A stretch of DNA of 64,000 nucleotides from Fibrobacterota bacterium (GTDB taxonomy: Bacteria; Fibrobacterota; Chitinivibrionia; Chitinivibrionales; FEN-1185): the NCBI GenBank assembly GCA_003165595.1, contig PLWQ01000004.1, positions 8,178 to 72,177 of the forward strand. The letters are read 5' to 3'. A program made the translations under genes and the position numbers. Shown in pieces: positions 8,844 through 16,622 of the stretch. The stretch's first letter is position 1. The number at the start of each line of letters is the position of its first letter. The notes under the pieces are model-generated. The model did no database searches. It saw only the letters and a program-made list of their open reading frames with translations, and was not told the DNA's origin.

Positions 8844-9118
8844 CAACGTTCCAGGCATGCCGAAGTTGCTGCATCGCCAACATGATACCGCCAGCGAAGC
8901 GCGGACGTTGACGGAGGCGTTAAACGGGCCATTTGCCGAAGGCCGAGGGCGGTTGCCGCCCGATGCTTGCTTTGTTTGTTGCAGGCTGGAAATTTAAACA
9001 CCACCATAGTTTAATGTCTTTCTGCGGCGGCTCCGGAGTCTTCGACGTCCCGATTCATTTCGGGATTTGTACGTCAGCCTTTTTTGTCTTTCGGCCCGTT
9101 TCTTTTCTGGCGGCGTAT
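8844..9118 (+). repeat. Island repeat copy A
   Basis: This non-coding stretch fills most of the 540-base gap between the DUF1016 remnant and the reverse transcriptase gene. It aligns by eye with copy B (17536-17765, same orientation) and the inverse of copy C (21089-21250). Shared blocks, in order: CAACGTTCC, CCGAAGTTGC, a short hairpin (here GGGCGG-TTG-CCGCCC, 8947-8961), a GTTTGTTGC block, GCGGCGGC, a CGGCCCGTT block and GGCGGCG. Similarity is patchy, so the copies have diverged. The nature of the element (attachment site, MITE or regulatory RNA) is unknown. Confidence 0.65.
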
Positions 9119-9241
9119 GTCTTTAATTGATTTATGATTTCTAAGGGGTGCCTTCTTGTTTATTCTGGTTTTATGTCTGGCCGCGCCCCTTTTCCGCCCG
9201 AATACATGACGTGCGCGGGCGATGCTATTTAAAATTATTTC

Positions 9242-10795
9242 TTAGGTTTTGCTTCTATTAAAAACATCAAATGTATTAGCTAAATTCTGTGATTGATTTT
9301 CAGAAGGATTTACAAATAATGGTATTTTTGTATCTGTAAAAATATCTTGTCTTTCTGTTAAAATGGTTCTCAAAAACGGGTCACCATCTGCATTGAGTTT
9401 ATTGATCGATTCAGTCATTCCAAGCTGAAGATGTTTTGAAAGAAAGACCATCCAGATCAATTCAAAATTAGAATTTTTATCTGCTGCAAAAGCCATTTCA
9501 GCCTTAATCAAATCAGTAAGTATCAACTTTAAATTATGTTCTTCGTCATATTCTTTGTAAATTGCTGCTATTATTGCTATAACAAGACAAATGGTCTTTT
9601 CTGATTCACGTTTGAGCAGCATAAGTAAGCTAAAGACCTTCAACAATTGCTTTTTACGTGATTCGGGTCTATGGGAAAATTGAATTTTGAGTTCATGTTT
9701 TCGATTGAACAGCTCACTTAGAAACTTTTCCAATAAACTTGTTCCTGGAAAATGCCTATGAATATCAAGAGCTTTCAATAAAGTATGTTCAAACTTAGAA
9801 AACGGAACAGTATTGACCTTCCGCAAGGATAACGGATAATATTCCCGGTCATGTTCGCGATAAAGTCCTTCGGGTAAGTTGTGAACCTTCGTCTTATGTT
9901 CATTAATAAGAAGATTAAAAGCAGATAGCTCGTCGGCAAGACATTTGGATATTTTCTTGGCTTGTCCTTCGTTGTCGCAAAGGATTCGGTAGTCATCTTT
10001 AAAACGTGTTGCTAAAAAATGGATTCCGAGATATTTCAATTTAATGGATATGTTTCTGTCAATACGAGCAAGCACAATTTCAGCGATCAAATCACTTAAG
10101 GCAGAGCCTACTGGTATCCCATTGGTTCGTTTATCGTTTGCAGATTGAATCAACTTGTCGATTTTGCAGCCTGTCAATAAGATGTCTTTGTCATTTAACG
10201 CTTCTTCTCGACCATGCAAAGCCCAACCTATACTATGCGTGTAAATAGAATTATAAAAATTTGTTATGTCTGTACGTATGAGAAATCTGAAATTATGCGC
10301 TTCAGCAACAAGATCTTTTTCTGCCATTTCAATCCACTCATAAATCATTCTGCCTGCGCGAAGTTTACTAAGATTACCGTTTGATTTGGAATCCAATGGA
10401 AGTGGAAAGCTATAAGAGTAAATTGCAAGGTCTTTATGGAATAAATGAGCGACGATCGCGTCCCAATCCTGAAGAATCCAGTAAACAATATCGTGGTAAT
10501 TATGAGGATGCTGAATGGCGAATATTCTTGAAGTCAAATGCGACTTTGGATACGAAATAGAAACCAGATGTCGGCGAGGTAATTTCTTTAAATCCTTATG
10601 AAATGGCTCAATATTCAACCCGAAAGAACCAATTTTGAAACATGGCGGAAGGACATAATGTTCGGGAAAATAACCTTCGTTTAAAAGCCAATCGGCAATT
10701 TTATCTTTAGAGATGCCAGTTAAGAGTCTTTTGGAATTATGAAAATGCGATTGTGGCAAAGGCAGAAAATCGTTATTATCTAAAATTGCTGCCAT
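9242..10795 (-). CDS. Reverse transcriptase (defence-associated/unknown-group type)
   Basis: This 517-residue protein is an RNA-directed DNA polymerase. Motif A is RTDITNFYNSI (catalytic D176), motif B is GIPVGSALSD (about 227-235), and motif C is RFKDDYRIL (FKDD at 265-268, replacing the usual YxDD). INEHKT follows as the motif D/E region. About 170 residues lie N-terminal and 220 C-terminal to the core, with no recognised intron maturase, HNH or DGR features, so an Abi/UG-type (DRT-like) RT is the best guess. Its ATG lies 5 bases after the hsdR stop, making it the last gene of the type I R-M operon. The gene is AT-rich compared with the housekeeping flank. The specific UG class cannot be assigned by eye. 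Confidence 0.87.
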   Translation of the reverse strand: MAAILDNNDFLPLPQSHFHNSKRLLTGISKDKIADWLLNEGYFPEHYVLPPCFKIGSFGLNIEPFHKDLKKLPRRHLVSISYPKSHLTSRIFAIQHPHNYHDIVYWILQDWDAIVAHLFHKDLAIYSYSFPLPLDSKSNGNLSKLRAGRMIYEWIEMAEKDLVAEAHNFRFLIRTDITNFYNSIYTHSIGWALHGREEALNDKDILLTGCKIDKLIQSANDKRTNGIPVGSALSDLIAEIVLARIDRNISIKLKYLGIHFLATRFKDDYRILCDNEGQAKKISKCLADELSAFNLLINEHKTKVHNLPEGLYREHDREYYPLSLRKVNTVPFSKFEHTLLKALDIHRHFPGTSLLEKFLSELFNRKHELKIQFSHRPESRKKQLLKVFSLLMLLKRESEKTICLVIAIIAAIYKEYDEEHNLKLILTDLIKAEMAFAADKNSNFELIWMVFLSKHLQLGMTESINKLNADGDPFLRTILTERQDIFTDTKIPLFVNPSENQSQNLANTFDVFNRSKT

Positions 10796-10800
10796 GAGGA

Positions 10801-13107
10801 CTACGCCGCTTTCTCATACAAATATTTCTGAAAAGCAATAAATGTCTGCCGAATCTTGTCTGTTCCGCCAAGTGCCTCTGCCGCATCGCTTATTTCGTGA
10901 TACTTAAGCTTGAGCAGATCGGGCAGTTTTTCTTGGTCGAGCTCCTCAACACCGGTTTCAATATATTTCGACAATACGAATTCCAGAAATTCCTTTTGTT
11001 TCGCATCCAGGCCGTTGAAAATGCGCGTTTCTGCCAGTGTCACCCGTTGTTCTCGTGTTATCGGCTTAACGGCAAACGAGACGTATTCCAGGACATCGAA
11101 CAGGTCGCTTTTTTCGGCGTTAATTAGCCGCTGAAGTGTCGAGAGTTCATCTTTGCCGAACCCTGCATCTGCTATCTTTTCCAAAAAGGTTTTCCTGGTC
11201 GCCGGAACAGACCATATTTTCCGCAGTTCATCTTCATTTTTAAAAAAGGCAGGCAGTGCACCGTAAAGGCTTTTCAGGAATTCCTCAACGGAAATTGGCT
11301 TGCCGTCAGGGCTCCAGAACGAAGTTGCGATCATGTGCTGGATTTCACGCTCTTTGCCATCCCGCAATTTAATCCTGAGCTTGGCCTTTGGCGGCGGCGG
11401 TTCAGGTGGCGGATTTTCCGGGCCGGGTCCTTTGGGTGGTTTGGGTTTTTTTGGTTCCAGTTCTACCGGCTCGCCGTCCCATTCGGGGTCGGAAAAATGG
11501 TGGTACGCATCAACGAAGTCGTAGATAGTAAAATATTCTTTCCCGTCAAAAAGGCGAGTGCCGCGCCCGATTATCTGCTTGAATTCGATCATCGAATTTA
11601 TGGGGCGCATCAGAACGATATTGCGGATATTGCGAGCGTCAACACCTGTGGAAAGCTTCTGTGAAGTGGTCAGAACAGTAGGTATGGTCTTTTCATTGTC
11701 CTGAAATTCCCGGAGGTATTGCTCGCCGATACCTGCGTCATTTGCCGTGACACGCACGCAATAATTCGGGTCTTTACTTTCTTTAAATTGGTTGATCAAA
11801 TCCCTAACGACAGCGGCATGAGCCTGAGTTGCACAAAAAACAATGGACTTTTCCTTCTGATTGGCTTCGTCCAGGAAGATATTGACTCGTTTGGATTCTC
11901 GTTCCTTGATCTCAATGATTTTGTTAAAATCCGGTTCCTCATATAGCCTGTTTTCTTCGACTTCTCCTTCGATAACCTGGTCGTCCGGAGTGAAAATGTA
12001 ATCGTCAAGCGTTGTCTTTATTCGTTTGACCTTAAACGGCGTAAGAAAACCGTCATTGATACCCTCTTTAAGAGAATAGACATACACCGGTTCGCCGAAA
12101 TATTTGTATGTGTCAATATTTTCCACGCGCTTGGGTGTTGCGGTCAATCCTAATTGCACGGCAGGAGCGAAATATTCAAGAATGCCGCGCCAATTACTTT
12201 CATCATTTGCGCCGCCTCTATGGCATTCGTCGACAACAATAAAATCAAAATAGTCGGCAGGGTATTCTCCAAAATAGGGAACCGGGTTTCCGGTCATATC
12301 CTTACCACTCATGAAAGTCTGAAAAATGGTAAAGAAGATACTACCGTTGGTCGGAACATTTCCGCGTCTTCGAATTTCATCGGGCTTGATTCGCACCAAA
12401 GCATCTTCGGGGAAAGCTGAGAATGCGTTGAATGCCTGATCCGCAAGGATATTCCTGTCCGCTAAAAACAGAATGCGCGGGCGTCGACTGCCATCGCGTT
12501 TCAGGTTCCAGCGCGTATAAAAGAGCTTCCATGCAATCTGAAAAGCAATAAAGGTTTTGCCGGTTCCGGTAGCCAGCGTTAAAAGGATTCGATTTTTCTC
12601 TTCGGCCATGGCTTTAAGTGCATTATTGACTGCGATTTCCTGATAATAACGGGCGCTTTTTGTGCCACCGACATCTTCAAAGGGAACTGAATCGAACTTG
12701 TCTTTCCACTCGTATTGCTTTGCAAAGGTTTTTTTCCAGAGTTCGGCGGGCGTTGGGAAGGAACGTATCGTTTTCTCTGTGCCGGATTTCATTGAAATTT
12801 CATAAATCGCTTTGCCATTTGAGGCATAGGTGAAATCAATGTCCAGTTTCGTTGCATAGGTTTTAGCTTGGGCTACTCCTTCGCCGACTTCCTGTCCGTC
12901 GCTTTTTGCCTCGATAACGCCGATCTTAATGTTTTTGTAAACAAGAACGTAATCGGCTATCATCGGTTTAGCCCGGCCACCGCCGACCTGGATCTTTCCG
13001 GCGGTTATGTGGTGTTCACGAAGGACTTTTGATCCTTCTACAACACCCCAGCCGCTGTCCTTGAGGGCCGGGTCAATAAGTTCTGCTCGGGTTTCTGATT
13101 CGTTCAT
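10801..13107 (-). CDS. hsdR: Type I restriction endonuclease subunit R
   Basis: HsdR is the DNA translocase and nuclease of type I restriction enzymes. The 768-residue protein begins with the PD-(D/E)XK nuclease (D52 in ADYVL, then VIEAK at 65-68). A superfamily II helicase follows, with Walker A LATGTGKT (178-185) and VVDECHRGG (DECH 293-296). Motif VI-like QIIGRGTRL is present, with an EcoEI-type C-terminal region. A proline-rich linker (GPGPENPPPEPPPPK) separates motor and C-terminal domains. It starts 3 bases after a 34-residue mini-ORF and is followed after 5 bases by the reverse transcriptase. Nuclease and motor residues look intact. Confidence 0.95.
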   Translation of the reverse strand: MNESETRAELIDPALKDSGWGVVEGSKVLREHHITAGKIQVGGGRAKPMIADYVLVYKNIKIGVIEAKSDGQEVGEGVAQAKTYATKLDIDFTYASNGKAIYEISMKSGTEKTIRSFPTPAELWKKTFAKQYEWKDKFDSVPFEDVGGTKSARYYQEIAVNNALKAMAEEKNRILLTLATGTGKTFIAFQIAWKLFYTRWNLKRDGSRRPRILFLADRNILADQAFNAFSAFPEDALVRIKPDEIRRRGNVPTNGSIFFTIFQTFMSGKDMTGNPVPYFGEYPADYFDFIVVDECHRGGANDESNWRGILEYFAPAVQLGLTATPKRVENIDTYKYFGEPVYVYSLKEGINDGFLTPFKVKRIKTTLDDYIFTPDDQVIEGEVEENRLYEEPDFNKIIEIKERESKRVNIFLDEANQKEKSIVFCATQAHAAVVRDLINQFKESKDPNYCVRVTANDAGIGEQYLREFQDNEKTIPTVLTTSQKLSTGVDARNIRNIVLMRPINSMIEFKQIIGRGTRLFDGKEYFTIYDFVDAYHHFSDPEWDGEPVELEPKKPKPPKGPGPENPPPEPPPPKAKLRIKLRDGKEREIQHMIATSFWSPDGKPISVEEFLKSLYGALPAFFKNEDELRKIWSVPATRKTFLEKIADAGFGKDELSTLQRLINAEKSDLFDVLEYVSFAVKPITREQRVTLAETRIFNGLDAKQKEFLEFVLSKYIETGVEELDQEKLPDLLKLKYHEISDAAEALGGTDKIRQTFIAFQKYLYEKAA

Positions 13108-13110
13108 TAT

Positions 13111-13215
13111 TTATTCCGCCCAGCTTTTTGCTACTTTCAGCAGTAGGTTCCAAAATGGAACTAACTGAATTTCCGTGAAATTATTATTAGCTGCGAGTGC
13201 CTTTTTGCTTTTCAT
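13111..13215 (-). CDS. Possible 34-residue mini-protein between hsdS and hsdR
   Basis: A complete short frame starts at ATG 13215, five bases after the hsdS stop, and ends with TAA 13111, three bases before the hsdR start. It exactly fills the otherwise empty gap. The product (MKSKKALAANNNFTEIQLV..) has a basic N-terminus and an amphipathic C-terminal helix ending KVAKSWAE. No ribosome binding site is close, so expression would depend on coupling to hsdS. It could also be leader sequence for hsdR. No family is recognised. Confidence 0.35.
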   Translation of the reverse strand: MKSKKALAANNNFTEIQLVPFWNLLLKVAKSWAE

Positions 13216-13220
13216 TTTGT

Positions 13221-14723
13221 TCACGATGCGGTTCCTGTCAAGGCGCCAGAGAAGGCTTTGCGTAGTAGCGCTGTTTTAAGTAAATCAAGATTTGATAGTT
13301 TCTTCTGGTAAATTGATTCAAGATTCTTGGTTTCTGCTGCCAGCCTATTCAGCTTGGAGACGATCTCAACCTGCACTTTAAGAGACGGAAAAGGAAAATT
13401 CTGATTTTCAAAAGTTGCCATATTGATATTATCCCGCGCAGTGCCTTTTCCACATTCTTTGAGAAATGCCTTGAAGGATTGAAGCAGATATTCGACATAC
13501 TCGTTATTTGCTTTCTTCTCGTCAACGATAATACCAATTACACTATCGGGGAAACATGCATCAAAGTCCAAAATCGCAGTCTCTCCAACATTTGCGCCAA
13601 CTATTGCGATACAGACAGTGCCTCTGGGCCATAATTTACTTTGGGCTAACCCCATTTCATTATACGTTTGGGTGTAGGATTTTATCCAATGCGAAGAATT
13701 GCCAACATCGCCAGTTTGAATAAGCGGGTAAGAACCTCCAAGAATCTTTGAGTCACCTCTGGGCCTGTGTCTTGATTTGCCTCTCCCAAATTCAATTGAG
13801 ATGCTAGAAAGGTTTTTAAGGCTCCATTGAGCCCCAGGGTTGGTAAAAAGACTTTTTAGATATGAATTGAATATTTCTCGGGAATTCGCCAGATTCTTCT
13901 CCGCGATTTCTTTCGCGCGGGAGATGCCGGAAAATGCTTCGTCGAGTATGGCGACGATGCGTTTTTGTTCAGGGAGCGGGGGAAGAGGAATTGTTATGCT
14001 TTCAATTTGAGATTTATTGATAGAAGGAAACACTGCACCTGCATTGCCGACAATTTCTGACTCCTGTTTCACTAGAAAATTGAAAAGGTATTCAGGTTCA
14101 ATGCCCTTGCCGGGCCTGATTGCTGCCAAACCACGTCCGATGCATATCTTTTTCGTTGAAAAGTTTACAGGGCCAACAGGAGCTCTAACCGACATTAAAA
14201 TGTCACCAGCAAGTGCTTCTTTTGTTATCTCGGTTGTCCACGTAGTCGGTTCGGAAATGAACCTTTCGCCAAATTCTTTCTTACCTTGGTAGAAAGGTGT
14301 ACCGTTTCCAACATTATTGTAGTACTTTCCTTCGGGTGATTGGCCTGCAATCACAATACACACATCCCCAAGTTTCTTTTGTTCCCACCCCTTTCCCGCT
14401 CCAACCCCTGCATCCTCTTCTCTACGATAAAACTCCTTCCCCACTCTGTCAATATGCTCTCTCAGCTTGTCATTCTTCAACGAATCATAAGCGGAAATAT
14501 CAAAGGTGTACGGCAAGAACGATTCATCAAGCGCGTCGAGCACGTCGGCAATGGTTTTCGTGTTGATATTGCCAAAGAGCGTCAAATCGATATCCGACCC
14601 TTCGCGGTAATTGCCCTTCGCGCGGGAGCCGTAGATGACCGCCTTTTCTATCTCGTGATAGCGCCTGAGAATGGCGTGTATTTTGGCCATAGTAGAATTG
14701 TCAAGTCCAAACAAAGGTTTCAC
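13221..14723 (-). CDS. hsdS: Fusion of MNT-type nucleotidyltransferase with type I specificity subunit HsdS
   Basis: Residues 1-100 form a minimal nucleotidyltransferase, the antitoxin half of HEPN/MNT pairs. YGSRAKGNYREGSDIDL (G32-S33, D44, D46) is the GSx10DxD motif and D75 is a plausible third carboxylate. Residues 113-500 form a two-TRD HsdS: WEQKKLGDV.., PLPPLPEQKRIVAILDEAF as the first conserved helix, WSLKNLSSI.. as the second TRD, and a terminal LLKTALLRKAFSGALTG. The GTG start at 14723 overlaps the HI0074-like stop (GTGA), so partner and fusion are translationally coupled. MNT and HsdS are normally separate proteins. The fusion may tether the TA module to the R-M complex; that is inference. 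Confidence 0.9.
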   Translation of the reverse strand: MKPLFGLDNSTMAKIHAILRRYHEIEKAVIYGSRAKGNYREGSDIDLTLFGNINTKTIADVLDALDESFLPYTFDISAYDSLKNDKLREHIDRVGKEFYRREEDAGVGAGKGWEQKKLGDVCIVIAGQSPEGKYYNNVGNGTPFYQGKKEFGERFISEPTTWTTEITKEALAGDILMSVRAPVGPVNFSTKKICIGRGLAAIRPGKGIEPEYLFNFLVKQESEIVGNAGAVFPSINKSQIESITIPLPPLPEQKRIVAILDEAFSGISRAKEIAEKNLANSREIFNSYLKSLFTNPGAQWSLKNLSSISIEFGRGKSRHRPRGDSKILGGSYPLIQTGDVGNSSHWIKSYTQTYNEMGLAQSKLWPRGTVCIAIVGANVGETAILDFDACFPDSVIGIIVDEKKANNEYVEYLLQSFKAFLKECGKGTARDNINMATFENQNFPFPSLKVQVEIVSKLNRLAAETKNLESIYQKKLSNLDLLKTALLRKAFSGALTGTAS

Positions 14724-15142
14724 TCGTGTTCCTGCTCGTGAAGAGATGTAAACTTCTCCGTAAGGCTTTTGAATGCCGGAAAGAATTTATCGGTAATTGA
14801 ATCCAACACCTCATCTGCAAGGGCTTCATCATACGTGTGCGAGGTAAGGTTTCGCGCTTTTATCATTTCCATCCAGATTTCCCCATCGGAAACAAGCCCG
14901 GATTTGAATGCCTGTCGGGTAGTGTCTTTGGAACCGATGAGCGTGGTATAGCCCTGTTCCGCGAGATAGTCTTTCATCAGGTTCCACGCCAATTCATGCG
15001 TATATTCAAAGCCTTGTATGAGCCCCTGTTTTTCAAGTTTGCTTAACGCGCGCTCCTTTGCGAGCGAGACAGCGCTCTCCAGTTCCCGGAACGCCTGCAT
15101 ATAATTATTAAACCGCTGTATCCAACGCACATCAGTAGCCAT
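14720..15142 (-). CDS. HI0074-family HEPN protein (nucleotidyltransferase substrate-binding / HepT-like)
   Basis: This 140-residue all-helical protein matches the HI0074 family, partner of MNT nucleotidyltransferases. FEYTHELAWNLMKDYL is the family's core helix. ARNLTSHTYD holds R97-N98 and H102-x-Y104, the RNxxxHxY form of the HEPN RX4H nuclease motif. In HepT/MntA systems the HEPN protein is an RNase toxin that the nucleotidyltransferase silences by AMPylating the tyrosine; here that tyrosine is present. It overlaps the MNT-HsdS fusion by four bases and lies 14 bases after hsdM. Confidence 0.9.
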   Translation of the reverse strand: MATDVRWIQRFNNYMQAFRELESAVSLAKERALSKLEKQGLIQGFEYTHELAWNLMKDYLAEQGYTTLIGSKDTTRQAFKSGLVSDGEIWMEMIKARNLTSHTYDEALADEVLDSITDKFFPAFKSLTEKFTSLHEQEHE

Positions 15143-15156
15143 ATTAAAATGCCTCC

Positions 15157-16617
15157 TTATTTTTTTACTAGCTCCTGGATTGTCTTTAGAATCTCCACAC
15201 TCTCCCTGTCCAATTCTTTCATCTCATCAATAATCTCCTTCGGGTCACGGAGCTCGGTTTCATCTTTTCTGTTCGGATTCTTCACCGACAAATCCCACGC
15301 CCCGCTATCCACGTCAGATATTTTCACACACCACGAATTGGGCGAATCCGCCTTCGTCTTTTGTAGTCTCACAAATTCCGAGAGGTCATTTTCATTCAGC
15401 GGATTGGTTTTGCCCAAATTTCTGTCAAGATTAAGTTGGTAATACCAAACCTTCTTTGTCGGTTTTCCTTTTTCAAAGAAAAGAACAACGGTTTTTACTC
15501 CTGCACCGGTGAAAACGCCTCCGGGCAGGTCAAGTACGGTATGAAGGTCGCAGCTTTCTAGAAGCATTTTCCGCAAAGAGACCGACGCATTGTCGGTATT
15601 TGACAGAAAGGTATTTTTAATGACTATGCCAGCGCGACCACCTGCCCTTAGGATCTTTATATAGTGCTGAAGAAATAGAAAGGCGGTTTCGCCTGTTTTT
15701 ATCGGAAAGTTTTGCTGAACTTCGGCCCGCTCTTTACCGCCGAATGGGGGATTTGTCAGAACTATATCGTAGCGGTCTTTTTCCTGAATATCCGCAAGGT
15801 TTTCTGAAAGCGTATTGGTGTGAATGATATTCGGAGCTTCAACACCATGCAAAATCATATTCATGGTACCAATGATGTACGCTAAGGACTTTTTTTCTTT
15901 CCCGTAGAATGTTCTTTTCTGTAAGGTCTCAATATCTTTGGTCGTTAGGTTCTTACTGGCTTTGAGGTATTCGAAGCCTTCACATAAGAACCCTTCCGAA
16001 CCACCGGCACCGTCATAAATAGTCTTCCCAATTTCAGGTGCAACAACCTTTATAATGGTTTTTATAAGAGGGCGCGGAGTGTAATATTCGCCGCCATTAC
16101 GACCAGCATTACCCATATTCTGAATTTTAGCTTCGTACAGGTGGGACATCTCATGCTTTTCCGCATGAGAACGGAAGCGGAGTTCGTCTATCAGGTTAAT
16201 GACTTCCCGAAGATTGTAACCGCTCTGGATTTTGTTCTTAAGCTCGCTGAAAATTTCACCGATTTTGTAGATGATCGTGTCGGGGCTTTCTGCATCGGTT
16301 TTGAACTTTTTCAAATAGGGGAAAAGCTTATGGTCAACAAAATCCTTGAGATCGTCGCCGGTTGATGCTTTATGATGGTCAAGCTTGCCGTCTTTTCCCT
16401 TGGGCATTGCCCATTTTTCCCAACGATATTGAGCGTCGATGATTTCCGTGTATGGTTTTCCGGAAAGTTCGGAAGCGGTTTTCTTGTCTTTTTCGAAATC
16501 GTCAAGATACTTGAGAAAAAGAATCCATGATGTTTGCTCAACATAGTCAAGCTCACTGCTGCAACCTGCGTCTTTGTGGAGAATGTCGTCGATGTTTTTG
16601 AAGGTTTGTTCGAACAT
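15157..16617 (-). CDS. hsdM: Type I restriction-modification methyltransferase subunit M
   Basis: HsdM supplies N6-adenine methylation for the type I complex. The 486-residue protein has the N-terminal helical HsdM_N domain (1-125) and the N6 methylase domain. NPPF sits at 289-292 in LTNPPFGGKE and TMNMILHG at 251-258. SAM motif I reads YDGAGGSEGFL (201-211), whereas most HsdM proteins have DP-x-x-G-S/T-G-G-F. Pro is lost and Glu replaces Gly, so reduced activity is conceivable. It follows the HEPN-like gene after 5 bases and precedes the HI0074-like gene by 14 bases. Confidence 0.94.
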   Translation of the reverse strand: MFEQTFKNIDDILHKDAGCSSELDYVEQTSWILFLKYLDDFEKDKKTASELSGKPYTEIIDAQYRWEKWAMPKGKDGKLDHHKASTGDDLKDFVDHKLFPYLKKFKTDAESPDTIIYKIGEIFSELKNKIQSGYNLREVINLIDELRFRSHAEKHEMSHLYEAKIQNMGNAGRNGGEYYTPRPLIKTIIKVVAPEIGKTIYDGAGGSEGFLCEGFEYLKASKNLTTKDIETLQKRTFYGKEKKSLAYIIGTMNMILHGVEAPNIIHTNTLSENLADIQEKDRYDIVLTNPPFGGKERAEVQQNFPIKTGETAFLFLQHYIKILRAGGRAGIVIKNTFLSNTDNASVSLRKMLLESCDLHTVLDLPGGVFTGAGVKTVVLFFEKGKPTKKVWYYQLNLDRNLGKTNPLNENDLSEFVRLQKTKADSPNSWCVKISDVDSGAWDLSVKNPNRKDETELRDPKEIIDEMKELDRESVEILKTIQELVKK

Positions 16618-16622
16618 GCAAA

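Noticed and set aside
9242-10795. Diversity-generating retroelement or retron interpretation of the reverse transcriptase
   Set aside because: No template/variable repeat pair, Avd-like accessory gene or lectin-fold target is visible. The 5-base gap to hsdR leaves no place for a retron msr/msd upstream.
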